A DNA stretch of 64,000 nt from contig NC_134714.1 of NCBI RefSeq assembly GCF_049634645.1, forward strand, positions 36,150,501 to 36,214,500, in the 5' to 3' direction. Of the stretch, positions 11,938-22,759 are shown piece by piece. Below the pieces are notes generated by a model. The model ran no database searches and was not told the DNA's origin. It saw nothing but the letters and a program-made list of their open reading frames with translations. This DNA is from Pelodiscus sinensis. Taxonomy: Eukaryota; Chordata; Testudines; Trionychidae. The position numbers and the translations under genes are program-made. The number at the start of each line of letters is the position of its first letter. The first letter of the stretch is position 1.

Positions 11938-12340
11938 ATGTGTAGAGAACTCTGGATTTGTTATTTGATAGCCTAATCTGAAGAGTCAGATGCAGGAACT
12001 TTCAGAGAGAAAACTCCTGCCTCAGAATTATTTTTACCCAGAAGTAGAATACAGTTGTGTAGGGCACCTGAAAATTCACTGGGTCTTATTGGGCCCTCCA
12101 TATTATGACTAATGTGGCCATTTGTGTATGGTGATGGAGGACTAAATAATAAGTTTTCCCACCTGTAGTCCATCCTATGTGTGGCTGAGAGTGCTTATTC
12201 CTGCTCCCTACTCTTGTGGAAAAAGATTCTTAAAAGTGAAGACGGAGCTCTTTCCACTCTCCCTTTGTGATAGGTATGGTAGAGAGGAAAATCTGCTCTG
12301 TCCATCAGCTCTCCCCATTGCACTAGCTACAGCATCTAGA
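11938..12340. other. Spacer without recognisable features
   Basis: Nothing supported. Confidence 0.35.
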
Positions 12341-12341
12341 C

Positions 12342-12790
12342 CAGTGGTCACCAACCAGTAGATCAGGGTCTACTGGTAGATCTTGGAGCTTCTCACAGGT
12401 GATCCTGACTTGATAATCTCTTGGTCAAACCAGTGCTGGCACTTCAGCTGCCCCTTCCCTCCCACTGCTGCACATCTTATGCCCTTTGCCTTGGAGCTTC
12501 CCCTTCTCTTCCCCAGAGCCTCCTGCTTGCTGTGCAGAGCAGGGAAGGGAGAGGAGGGAGCACTGATGTCACTGATACCTCCACAGAACAGATAGGGGCA
12601 CAACAAAACTTGGGATGGAGTTTGCTGGCTGCTTTTGGGGGAGGTGCAGGGCCAGGGCAGGGGTGAGCCTGCCTTAGCCCCACTGCACCACCACCCAGGA
12701 GCCACCTGAGATAAGCAGTGCCCAGCTGGAGCCAGCTCCAAACCTCTCCCCTAGTCATGAACCGCCTCCTAAATCCCAAGCCCCTTGAGA
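12342..12790. mobile_element. hAT-like element, left end only
   Basis: Begins CAGTGGTCACCAACCAGTAG, followed by the mirrored GATCAGGGTCTACTGGTAGATC, a terminus typical of hAT-superfamily non-autonomous elements. A matching right end is not visible, so the element is truncated; its limit near 12,790 is a guess. The overlapping GC-rich ORFs inside are not genes. Confidence 0.5.
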
Positions 12791-12974
12791 TTTGGAATGT
12801 TGGGTAAATACGGCCTTCCAACCAAACGTGGCTGAACATAATCACATTTGGGACTACATTGCCATGAGAGAAAGAAGGCTGACATATTTGTATGAAGTGT
12901 TCATTTTTAGCTAGAACAGATGAGCCTGTGTGTGTATGGTGTGGGGCTTCAGTGAAATTACAGTACCATTAATA

Positions 12975-13135
12975 CAGAATTTATTATTTATTTGCATTTT
13001 GGTAGAGTCTAGGAACTCTAGTCATGGGCTAGGATCCTGTTGTGCTAAGCACCATGTAAACATACAAGAAAAAATCAGTACCTTGGCCCAAAGAGTTTAA
13101 AACCCAATATAAGGAAAGGGACCACAGGTGATTAC
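12975..13135. repeat. Ancient amniote interspersed repeat
   Basis: The order ATTTGCATTTTGGTAGAGTC, GGATCCTGTTGTGCTAAGCA, GTAAACATACAAG and GGCCCAAAGAGTTTAAAACC is familiar from a dispersed amniote repeat (MIR-like tail). The family name is not certain. Confidence 0.45.
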
Positions 13136-13139
13136 AGCC

Positions 13140-14375
13140 AGCTGGAAAAGCACAAGTAAACAATTTAGTAACTTCTAAAGCAAAAACAATTTCTTAGCTG
13201 ATGGTAACTAAACGCCAATCCTGAAAACATTGCCTTCCAACTTTCCATAGGTAATTAATTCAAATGGCCTGGTTATAATCTAAAAAGTGGGCTTCTACTG
13301 GATGCAATGACTGATCTTCTGACATGTAAAATTGTAATGCAGGCACTTTTAAAATCCCACTCATTTAATTATAAAGAGTAGGATGATATCTTTGGGAATG
13401 ATAATAAAGTGAAAAAGAAATCAAGAAATGTTAAAGACATTTTAATTATTAATTAGGGTTAAACTGATGCTTTCATGGCACACACACACTCACATTTAAC
13501 ACCTGCAGAGCACCGCTGGCTTACTGATAATGGGTAACTCTAATTCATATCGAGTCTGCATGCATCAGGAGAAGGGGGAAAAGTGCCCCCTGCCTCACCC
13601 AAAAGGTAAAAGAGCAAAAGCAGGTCAATAATACTAAAGCAGGGGTCTACTTCTAAGAAGCACTAAAGAAAGAAAATTAACTGTTCTCCTGTTCTTTTTT
13701 TCTATAGGCAGTTGTCTCATGAACTAACAGGTAATGATTTACTTTATTCCATTGTGAAGCTCTAATTTAGCTGACAATTGTTTGTATTACAGTGAGAATG
13801 GTCAGACATATAGTACCACTACGATGACTAAAACGTCCAATCCGTGGGAGAGCTTGATAACTCACTCGATGAGTTGCTCATGCTACAAAGTGAACAAACC
13901 ACTGCAATCTTGATTTCACTACTCTGCCACAGTATAGCAACTCATTTGAACAGTCATAATGGAGACCTGGATTTTAGTGTCTGTAGGGGTAGGCCAACCT
14001 GAGCCAAACCAGCTTCAACTTCTTTGTGTGTTTAACTAGTGTTTAACTAGTAATTGTAAATGTTTTGTAAGCATTACCAACCTCTCTGTCATCTGACACT
14101 GACGCCAGTTTCCCACTGGTGTTCACTCCATAGTCTTGACTGGAGCGAAGTGAATCAGGTCCAACATATGCTATTGGCTGAATCCGTCTCACATAAATAA
14201 CTTAATAAAAAATGCAGTATGGCTAGCATGCTTATAAAGGTAAACATCATTCACAATGTGGGGCATGGATTCAACTCAATTTCTTTCACAAACAGCATTA
14301 GCAAATAGGAATTCACTATGCCACTGCTACTTATTTATTTGAAGATACGTATCGATTATATGTGTAAGACACACA
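13140..14375. other. Spacer without recognisable genes
   Basis: AT-rich DNA in which I cannot support any feature. Confidence 0.35.
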
Positions 14376-14379
14376 CCTA

Positions 14380-14580
14380 TGGGGTGTGGTTCACTGTCCC
14401 ATGTAATGGCCCTTAGACCACGTACAGCGAGAGATAAGAATGAGTGACCTTGACAGCCTAATCTGAGAGCCAGCTGGCTTTATAGCTCAAGCTGTAGTGG
14501 CTCCTTCATTCATTTTCTGAGCTCCCAGGTTTGAATCTGCCCTTTAGCGGTTACATATGTACAATCATGACTGCAATTTT
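14380..14580 (+). mobile_element. tRNA-related SINE-like repeat
   Basis: Contains an A-box-like TATAGCTCAAGCTGTAGTGG and a B-box-like AGGTTTGAATCTGCC about 40 bases later, followed by GCGGTTACATATGTAC. A second copy with the better B box GGTTCAAATCC is at 27,655-27,840, and both are followed by GGTTACA. The spacing suits an RNA polymerase III internal promoter, but the body is too decayed to name the parent tRNA. Confidence 0.45.
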
Positions 14581-14945
14581 CTTGTAATGAAGAAAAGGAA
14601 TTATTTTAGATCTGATGGTTTAAGTTCCTTCAATTCTAGAAAAAGAAGTCACAGGTAGTAAAATACATGGATTCCATTCCCAAGCTATCTGTCAGTTTTT
14701 GCATTGAAAGTGTGTCCCATTACATTTATTCTGAGCTATCTGGTGCAGCCTAATATTTCTTCTCCCATCTCTACTCTCCAAAAGCAAACAAAAACCCAAA
14801 CAAAATTCTCAAACCAACATTTCCAAGTAGACCCTTGCTTATGAACTCTTCTCACTTGTCCATAATATGCTATTCTCCTCCATTTCTGGTTTAATAACAT
14901 CTAAGTGCTATGCAGAGAAAGTGGGTCAAGGTCCTCAATATGTCT

Positions 14946-16500
14946 CATAGAATACTAGGACTGGAAGGGACGTTGAGAGGTCATCGAGTCTAGTCCCCTG
15001 CCCTTATGGCAGGACCCAGAATTGTCTAGACCATCCCTGATAGACATTTTTCTAATCTACTCTTAAATATCTCCAGAGATGGAGATTCCACAACCTCCCT
15101 AGGCAATTTATTCCAGTGTTTAAGAATGTTAAGCAAGTTCCTGACAGTTAGGAACTTTCTCCTAATGTCCAACCTAAACCTCCCTTGCTGCAGTTTAAGC
15201 CCATTGCTTCTTGTTTTATCTTCAGAGGCCAGGAAGAACAAGTTTTCTCCCTCCTCCTTGTGACATCCTTTTAGGGTATGTCTACACTGCCACCCTAGTT
15301 CGAACTAGGGTTGCTAATGTAGGCATTTGAAGTTGCAAATGAAGCCCGGGATTTAAATATCCCGGGCTTCATTTGCATCTTGCTGGGCGCCGCCATTTTT
15401 AAATCCCCCTTAGTACGGACTCCGTGCCCGTGGCTACACACGGCACAGAGTAGGTAGTTCAAATTAGGCTCTCCAATTCGAACTACCGGTACACCTCTTT
15501 CCACGAGGAGTAACGGTAGTTCGAATTAGAGAGCCTAATTCGAACTACCTACTCCGTGCCGCATGTAGCCGCGGGCATGGAGTCCGCACTAAGGGGGATT
15601 TAAAAATGGCGGCGCCCGGCAAGATGCAAATGAAGCCTGGGATATTTAAATCCCGGGATTCATTTGCAACTTCAAATGCATAAATTAGCCACCCTAGTTC
15701 AAACTAGGGTGGCAGTGTAGACATACCCTTAGATATCTGAAAACCACTATCATGTCCCCTCTCAATCTTCCCTTTTCCAAAATAAACAAGCCCAATTCTT
15801 TCAATCTCCCTTCATAGGTCACAATCTCTAGACCTTTAATCATTCTTGTTGCTCTTCTCTGGACCTTCTCCAATTTATCCACATCTTTCTTGAAATGTGA
15901 TGCCCAGAACTGGTCACAATACTCCCAACTGAGGCCTAATCAATGCAGAGTGGAGTGGAAGAATGACTTCTCGTGTCTTGCTCACAACACACCTGTTAAT
16001 GCATCCTAGAATCATGTTTGCTTTTTTTGCAACAGCATCACACTGTTGACTCATATTTAGTTTGTGGTCCACTTTAACCCCTAGATCCCTTTCTGCAGTT
16101 CTCCTTCCTAGACAGTTGCTTCCAATTCTGTATGTGTGAAACTGATTGTTCCTTCCTAAGTGGAGCACATTAAATTTGTCCTTATTAAACTTCATCCTGT
16201 TTACCTCAGATCATTTCTCTAATTTGTCCAGATCATTTTGAATTATGACCCTATCCTCCAAAGCACTTGCAACCCCTCCCAGCTTGGTATCATCTGCAAA
16301 TTTAGTAAGCGTACTCTCTATGCCAATATTTAAATTGTTGATGAAGATATTGAACAGAACCGGTCCCAAAACAGACCTTTCCAGCAGGATTGTGAACCAT
16401 TAATAACTACTCTCTGAGAATAGTTATCCAGCCAGTTGTGCACCCACCTTATAGTAGCCCCATCTAAGTTGTATTTGCCTAGTTTATTGATATTACTCAG
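14946..16500 (-). mobile_element. CR1 LINE 3' region, split by a MITE
   Basis: The best CR1 copy in the window, about 1.1 kb after removing the insert at 15,274-15,728. Reverse translation gives collinear fragments of the CR1 reverse-transcriptase C-terminal region: KFNKDKFNVLHLGRNN, RTAERDLGVKVDHKLNM, then VQRRATRMIKGLEIVTYEG and LKELGLFILEKGRLRGD. The 3' end is near GGACTGGAAGGGACGTTGAG at 14,958. Stops and frame breaks show a dead, 5'-truncated copy, as is usual for CR1. Confidence 0.85.
15274..15728. mobile_element. Palindromic Harbinger-like MITE inside CR1, TTA duplication
   Basis: A TTA duplication (15,271-15,273 and 15,729-15,731) flanks a 455-bp unit from GGGTATGTCTACACTGCCAC to its inverse. 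The two halves are near mirror images, including GCCGCCATTTTTAAAT and ATTTAAAAATGGCGGCG, CCCGGGATTTAAATATCCCG, and a central fold at the CGAACTACCGGT region. The CR1 reading order continues cleanly across it, so the MITE is younger than the CR1. Confidence 0.87.
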
Positions 16501-16601
16501 GTGACATAAAAGGAGACGAGATTTCCTCTTATGGAATTAGCCTATAATAGGAGGAATCCCCAAAAGGTGCAAGCTGGATCAGTCAGGTTCTTTCTGTAGG
16601 A

Positions 16602-17487
16602 CAGTGATTCCCAAACTTTTTTTATACCACAAACCAGCAAACCCATTTCACAAACTTTTGGTGGACTGGCAACATTTTATGTGCATATTTTATGTGCAAC
16701 ATTTTATGTGCACATTTTATGTGCATATTCAAATAAAATGTGGCTGGTCCACCAAAAATTTGTGAAATGGGTTTGCCGGTCTGTGTTATAAAAACCCATG
16801 ACCCTCAGATCACCTCAGTGCCAGCCCTAAGCCCTAGAGCACCTCTCTACTATCCCTCTGTGCGAGCCACTGACCCCAGAGTCCCCGGCACCCAGCCCCC
16901 CTCTGAGCCAGCCTCCCACCCTCAGAGCCCCCCAGTGATAGTCCCCTTCCACAAACACCTCAGTGCCAGCCCCTCACCCCTTAGAACCCCCCCCCATCAG
17001 ACTCCACAGTGCCAGCTTCCTGTTCCCAGAGGCCCACTGCACACAGCTCCTCAGGCCCCCAGTGCCAGCCCCCAGTCTCCAATATTATCCCCATCTTCAG
17101 TGCCCTCAAGTGCCAGCTCCCCACTCCAGACACCCCAGTGCTCTCAGTGTCAGCCCCAATCCCTTAGATTTCCCCAGTACTAACCCTGCCTCCAAAGCCC
17201 CCCAGTATTAGCTTCATTCCCAGGGCCCCCAGGGCCCGCCTCTGCCTCTTAGAGCCTCCCATCCCCAAGAGCCCTGCCGCATGGTCCTCCTGCCACACAG
17301 TTAACTGCTCTTCCACAGCTGGGAGGAAACCCTGCCCACGCCCAGTGCTGGTTGGCTGTGAGTCAGGGCAGGACACATCTCTCCCAACAGCTGCGGAGGG
17401 AGGGAGGCGCTGGGTGATGTAGCCCAGTCCTGGCAACCTGTGGTTCACAGCCTGGTGCTGGTCCACAGACTGGTGGTTGGGAACTGC
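16602..17487. mobile_element. hAT-like non-autonomous element
   Basis: The left end CAGTGATTCCCAAAC and the inverse right end GGTTGGGAACTGCTG are typical of hAT termini. Flanks CTGTAGGA and GTAGAGGA are similar but not identical, so an 8-bp duplication is possible and decayed. Just inside the left end, ATTTTATGTGCA-type units repeat about four times (16,670-16,730). Mirrored phrases AACCCATTTCACAAACTTTT and AAAATTTGTGAAATGGGTTT form an inner stem. The proline-rich frames at 16,740-17,211 reflect CCCAGTGCCAG repeats and are not a gene. Confidence 0.6.
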
Positions 17488-17489
17488 TG

Positions 17490-18355
17490 GTAGAGGAGAC
17501 ATGCCAGGGAAAGGGAGTTGAAAGGGCCAGGATGGAGAAAAAGGCTGCCCAAAAGTTTCTAATACCGAAGCTTTCTTTGTTTCATTCTTTCTTTCCTTGC
17601 TAGTTCTACCAAATCCTGTACATTCTGAGAATAAGGCTTAAGTCACAGATAACTAAAGGCGGGGCTTCCTAAGGGAACAGACATTTTCTCTCCTCTAATC
17701 CCAGCAGCTGCTTCACCCCAACTTGTGTCAGTGCACTATTTGGAAGCTCCGTTCTTTCTTCTTTATGAAATATTTGTTCAACACTCCAAATTATGTCCTT
17801 TTTGATCAAATGAAATTAAAAAACAGTTTTTTAATGCTACTGCTTGCTAAAGTCAGGTTCCATTTTAGGCGAATGAATTATACAACACAGCAGGGTGGGG
17901 AAGAGACATTTAGGCTTTTCCAAACCTCATTAATTGAAAGGATTTCATGCTTTCTGAACAATCATGTGCTAATCCTAATTTTAATTTTCTAATGCTTCTA
18001 TACACACAGAAAACTAACCTATTTTAGACATGGCTAACCAAGCAGAATCATCTTCTCATCTCTGTATATAAAGTCTGGAAAAAAAATTAAATCAATGTCA
18101 CATATATGATCAACTCTATCTCTCACCCTCTTTTCCTTCCCCTCTCTTGCATTGGGTAAGATCTGGGTGAATATTTTGTTTTACCTATATTAAAATTGGT
18201 TGGTAATAAAGCTGAAAAAAGGCAAACATTCCACATGTTTTAGGATCTAAGATGATTGCCTGCAGAGTAAGGAAGTCACTTGCATTTTTCATTCTTATAT
18301 AGTGTTATGTAATTGACTTTCTCTAAAGCAACAATTACTGGCCCCTTCTGGAGAA
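17490..18355. other. Spacer without recognisable genes
   Basis: Nothing supported beyond AT-rich unique-looking DNA. Confidence 0.35.
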
Positions 18356-18357
18356 GT

Positions 18358-18485
18358 GATCAGTGATTTTCAATCTTGACCATTTGAGGGCCTCTACAAA
18401 ATTTGAATGGAGATGTGGACACCTTTGGAAATCTTAGACATAGCCTGTGGACCCCTGGTACCTGCAGAACACACTTTGAAAGCTG
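18358..18485. mobile_element. hAT-like MITE remnant
   Basis: Runs from CAGTGATTTTCAATCTTGAC to CACACTTTGAAAGCTGG. The first resembles the CAGTGGTTCTCAACC-type hAT terminus and the second a decayed inverse of it. Short and diverged. Confidence 0.35.
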
Positions 18486-18782
18486 GCCTAGATGATGGAC
18501 AAAGACAAATTATCTGCTTATGTGGAACATCCTATTTCCTATGCTTTTTGTTGTTCTGTTAACAGTGGCCCAAATCCTGAAACCTTTCAGAGTCCTTTCA
18601 CAAGCAAAACTCAGTTATTGTACATCAGTATGAATATTCTAGTGAAGTTCTTGGCCAGCTCTTTTAAAACTCTAGAATGCAAGCTATCTGGACTTGTTGA
18701 TTTTTTTAAAAAGTTTAATTTTACATCTGTTATTTATCCTCATCCTCATCAGTTTTGACTTAAGGAGAACTTTAAAGGGACA

Positions 18783-19024
18783 AGATGGTGTTGAAAATAT
18801 TTATTACTGGCAAAACTTCTGTTGGCGAGACAGGCTTTTGAGCTGCACAAAACATCTTCAGGTCTGGGAAAGTTATTCCTAGCATCATAGTTAAATAAAA
18901 GGTGGAATAGATTGTTTAGCATAAGTAGTTAGCACGTACTCCAGAAGTTGTTCAGTAAAAGATATTAACCTCACCCACTATGCCTTTCTAATATATTGGT
19001 TTCAACATAACTACAGCTACACAG
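18783..19024 (+). repeat. Dispersed repeat with ACTTCTGTTGGCGAGA motif
   Basis: Landmarks are TTTATTACTGGCAAAACTTC, AACATCTTCAGGTCTGGGAA, GTTTAGCATAAGTAGTTAGC and CTTTCTAATATATTGG. The copy at 63,273-63,465 shares all but the last in the same order (TTTATTGGACCAACTTCTGT, AGGTCTGG, GGTTTAGCATAAGTAATTAA). I recognise the pattern as a reptile repeat but cannot assign its class. Confidence 0.55.
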
Positions 19025-19039
19025 AGTGAAATTTTAATA

Positions 19040-19180
19040 GTGATAGAAATGTAGCCATGTTAGTCTGGGGTAGTTGAAGCAAAATGCAGGACAATGTAGC
19101 ACTTTAAAGACTAACAAGATGGTTTATTAGATGATGAGCTTTCGTGGGCCAGACCCACTTCCTCAGATCAAATAGTGGAA
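19040..19180 (+). repeat. SINE-like repeat with TGTTAGTCTG and AGCTTTCGTGGGC
   Basis: Contains AATGTAGCCATGTTAGTCTG, CACTTTAAAGACTAACAAGA and GATGAGCTTTCGTGGGCCAG. Partial copies are at 46,688-46,770 (3' part, opposite strand) and 49,104-49,185 (5' part), each inside a 12-bp target duplication. Those duplications mark the family as retroposed. Confidence 0.55.
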
Positions 19181-19276
19181 GAAAGTAGTCACAACCATAT
19201 ATACCAAAGGATACAATTAAAAAAAATGAACAAATATGAAAAGGACAAATCACATTGCAGAACAATAGAGGGATGC

Positions 19277-19311
19277 GGGGGGGGGGGGGGGGGGGCGGAA
19301 GGAAGGAAGGT
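19277..19311. repeat. G homopolymer followed by GGAA repeats
   Basis: A run of about nineteen G, a C, then GGAAGGAAGGAAGG. It is a low-complexity tract able in principle to form G-quadruplex DNA. Confidence 0.8.
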
Positions 19312-19844
19312 AAGTGTCTGTGAATTGATGATATTAGAGGTAGGGAGAGTGGGATGTTTGTGAGTTAATGGTATTAGAGGTGATAATTGGGGAAACTGTC
19401 TTGGTAATGGGTGAGATAGTTCAAATGTTTGTTAAGTCCTTGTTGGCAAGTGTCGAATTTTAACATGAATGACAGTTCAGAGGATTCCCTTTCAAGTGCA
19501 GATGTAAAAGGTCTTTGTAGCAGAATGCAGGTGGTTAAGTCATTGAGAGAGTGTCCTTTCTGGTTAAAATGGCAAGAAACTGTTTTCTCTTTGTGATCTT
19601 GTCTGATATCTGTTTTGTTCTTTGAAAGACAAGACCTTTAAAAAGGAAGCAAGAATATTTAGATAGATTTATTATAAAAAAAAATCAGGACACATTAATT
19701 AAAGGTTTCTTTATCAAAAAGCATTCCTCTATCCTGAATTTTATCAATTTAAAATGTTAGGATAACAATGTCCCTTTATATAGGAAGCATGAAAGGACAG
19801 AAATCACAAGGCAGTTGGTAATGTTTGTGAATAGAACTTATAAA

Positions 19845-20650
19845 AGTTTTTGTGATTGTGATCATCTCGTCTGACCTCTTGTATAACAAAGGGCACAAGA
19901 CCTCTATTAGTTCCTAATTCAAATTCAACAGCTGTGCTTAAACTAGGGGGGCTGCAAGCAGATTTCAGGGGTTTGACAAGCAGGGCCGGTGTTAGACTTG
20001 TAGGGGACCACGGCAGAAAGCCAAAACTACACTTTCCACTGCTGACTCATGGCGCCCTTGAGCCCTGAAATCCAGAGCTAAAGCTGAAACTGGAGTAAAT
20101 TAGGTTCACAGGCACCCGTGACTTAAGAATCCAAGAAATTGCTCTGTTTGCTTCCCACTAACACCAGCCCTGACTTTATATGCAGAAAATCAATAGAGGC
20201 CCAGGTGGGCTGTGGAGTTTTTAAAGCATGTTGGGCAGTGCCTCTGAAACAAAATGTTTGAGAACTCTTGTACTAGAATATATATTTTAGGAAATATATC
20301 CAAACTTGATTTAAATTTTTCCAGTGATATACGGTAGCATTACCTTTGGTAAATTTTTCCAATGATTAATTGCTCTCACTGCTAACAATTTGCACCTTAT
20401 ATCTATTTTAGTCTCTATTTCCAGACGTTGGTTCTTGTTTAACTTGTGTCTGCTAGTTTGAAGATCAACTATTATCAAATTTCTGTTTCTTGTGAAGGTA
20501 CCCGTACACTGTTACAAAATCATTTCTTAAATTTCTCTTTGATAAGCTAAATAGATGGTGCACTTTGAGACTTTCAGTATAAAACATGTTTCTCAATCAT
20601 TTAATCATTCTCATGGTTGTTCTCTAAATGCTCTCAACATCCATCTTTCA
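19845..20650 (-). mobile_element. Old CR1-like LINE fragment, split by a hAT-like insert
   Basis: Reverse-strand CR1 phrases appear in order: GATCATCTCGTCTGACCTCT, TTTCCAATGATTAATTGCTC, ACAATTTGCACCTTATATCT and GTTGTTCTCTAAATGCTCTC. The order is interrupted between 19,931 and 20,272. Highly diverged. Confidence 0.55.
19931..20272. mobile_element. hAT-like insert in the CR1 fragment
   Basis: The left edge is near CAGCTGTGCTTAAACTAGG and the right edge near ATGTTTGAGAACTCTTGTA. The right edge is the inverse of a CAAGAGTTCTCAAAC terminus, typical of hAT elements. Edges are approximate and no clean 8-bp duplication was seen. Confidence 0.4.
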
Positions 20651-20654
20651 GTGT

Positions 20655-21150
20655 GGACAGCATAAGTGGATATTGTCTTTAACTCTGCTGGCCAAAAATG
20701 TCTATTTATGTACTTTTGCTTTCCTTATCAAATTTCTGTACTTCCTAGATTATAATTCATATTTATGGATGCCAACTTTCTATTTTCTCTATTTGTTTTT
20801 AAATAGCTATCTTCCCTTTCCTTCCAGGACAGCCTCTTTTTATTTGTTTTGTTTTGTTTGCTTGTTTTAACCAGCATAGCCTTGTTTCTTAGCTTTGTGA
20901 ATATTGTTTTTAAATAGTTCCCCGTGATCAGTCCAGTTTGAACTAAAGAGCTAAATATTGCGACTAGACATTATCACACCTTTTGTGGGTCTTAAAGATG
21001 AAAAATGTGTAACATCTTAAAGAATGGGCACTTCCAATTTTTTAAACCGTTACTTAGCCTACAAGATCAAATCTACAAGTTGTGCAAATGCAAATGATGA
21101 CTATTTCCAATAGTCCTGAAGTTTGCCTCTGTGTAATGCTTTCTGTAAAA
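20655..21150. other. Spacer without recognisable features
   Basis: T-rich DNA. The open frame at 20,628-20,870 is low-complexity hydrophobic translation, not a gene. Confidence 0.35.
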
Positions 21151-21152
21151 TT

Positions 21153-21306
21153 GCTCCTGAAGAAAATCTGCACCAAAAATTCTGCACACAATATTTACAA
21201 ATCCAGGAAATCCTGCAAATTTTATGTCAGAATAACATTACATAACCATACCAGTTTCAATTATTTTGGTATTTTATTTCAAAATACTTGTCAGCAAATA
21301 TGTCTG

Positions 21307-21381
<75 letters not shown>

Positions 21382-22200
21382 ACACACACACACACACTCC
21401 TCTTGAGTAGAGTTAAAGACAACCGAGTTCCTGTTTCTCTCCCACTGCTGCCCCCCGCCCCCCGAACTTAGCCAGGGGGCCAGACACCCACAACCAGACA
21501 CCGTCCTCCAAGTCCAACCATGTTGCCCCCTAACCCAGATATCTGCACCAGGGCCAGCATTAGGCCAATTTGCCTGATTCCCTCGAATATGGCCCCACGC
21601 CCTAAAGCCAGAGAGCCCTGCACCCTAAACCCGGAAGAGCGCAGCGGCTTCTGTGTGCCACGGGAAGGGGAATTGGCTCGTGGGTTTGGCTGGAAGGTGG
21701 GACTCTGCCCTGTAGCTTGGGCCCTGCACTTCCTAAAGCCGGCCCTGATCTGCACTTTCCCCAAGAGTCCAGCCACAGGGTCCCTTAGCCCAGCATTGTG
21801 CATCCCTTTCCCCACAGAGCCTAGCCACAAGGCCCCCCTAGCCTAGACATTTGCCCCTTCCTGTCAGGAGCCCAGCTGTGATCTGTCAGATGCCTGCCCC
21901 CTACCCCTCAGAGTCCAAAGATCGAGAGGGAGAAACAGCTTGATATTGGTCCTGAGCTTACACAGTTTCTTATACACATCACTTCCTTGCCTCAAGGCCT
22001 GAAAGGAACTGCAGCTGTCGGGAACCCTCTAGCCACTGCCAGTGTATTCTGTATTTGAGCTGGGCACCTCCAGGTCTGGTGGCCTTAGTGGAGACAGCAG
22101 CACTGCAGCCAATTTCTGTGGGAGAAGGAAATTCTGCATGCACATCATTAATTTCTGCAAAATTCTACATTATGCAGTGGTGCAGAATTCCTTCAGGAGC
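21153..22200. mobile_element. hAT-like element with GCTCCTGAAG ends, about 1 kb
   Basis: The left terminus GCTCCTGAAGAAAATCTGCA and the right terminus GGTGCAGAATTCCTTCAGGAGC are inverses. Inside them AAATCCTGCAAATTTTATG and TTCTGCAAAATTCTACATT extend the symmetry. The middle holds a long CT/CA microsatellite and a GC-rich stretch giving shadow ORFs on both strands (21,468-21,846). No transposase. The superfamily is inferred from the ends alone. Confidence 0.5.
21310..21398. repeat. Compound microsatellite (CT)n(CA)n
   Basis: About 15 CT units are followed directly by about 28 CA units, with a single interrupting ATA in the CA part. It probably grew inside the surrounding element. Confidence 0.95.
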
Positions 22201-22332
22201 TTCAAGTGCCAAAAAGAAAAGTGCTGGACTGTGCATCATCCAAAAATGAGGCTAAGGTCCAGGAAAATGGGCGGAAGGGGGTCGAATAGTTACATATATT
22301 TCCTTAGAACATCTTGAACTGGTATATACAGG

Positions 22333-22756
22333 GGCTACGTCTAGACTGGCATGATTTTCTGGAAATGCTTTTAACGGAAAAGTTTTCTGTTAAAAGCATT
22401 TTCGGAAAAGAGCATCTAGATTGGCACGGATGCTTTTCCGCAAAAGCACTTTTTGTGGAAAAGTGTCCATGGCCAATCTAGACGCGCTTTTCGGCAAAAA
22501 AGCCCCGATTGCCATTTTCGCAATCGGGGCTTTTTTGCGCAAAACAAATCTGAGCTGTCTACACTGGCCCTTTTGTGCAAAAGTTTTGTTTTGCTCCCGA
22601 ATGGGAGCAGCATAGTATTTCCGCAAAAAGCACTGATTTCTTACAGTAGGAAGTCAGTGCTTTTGAGGAAATTCAAGCGGCCAGTGTAGACAGCTGGCAA
22701 GTTTTTCCAGAAAAGCGGCTGATTTTCCTGGAAAACTGGCCAGTCTGGACACAGCC
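22333..22756. mobile_element. Palindromic GGCTACGTC-type MITE, AGG duplication
   Basis: Runs from GGCTACGTCTAGACTGGCAT to CAGTCTGGACACAGCC with AGG on both sides. The centre is a strong hairpin, GCCCCGATTGCCATTTTCGC / GCAATCGGGGC, at 22,502-22,530, and the arms carry TTTTCCGCAAAAGCA-type blocks. Mirror-related peptides are open on both strands (22,390-22,689) because the element is palindromic. Confidence 0.8.
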
Positions 22757-22759
22757 AGG

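Noticed and set aside
16740..17211. Proline/serine-rich forward ORFs
   Set aside because: Low-complexity translation of CCCCAGTGCCAG-like repeats inside a hAT-like element.
19277..19311. Telomere-like or regulatory G-rich tract
   Set aside because: It is a plain G homopolymer with GGAA units and lacks TTAGGG repeats.
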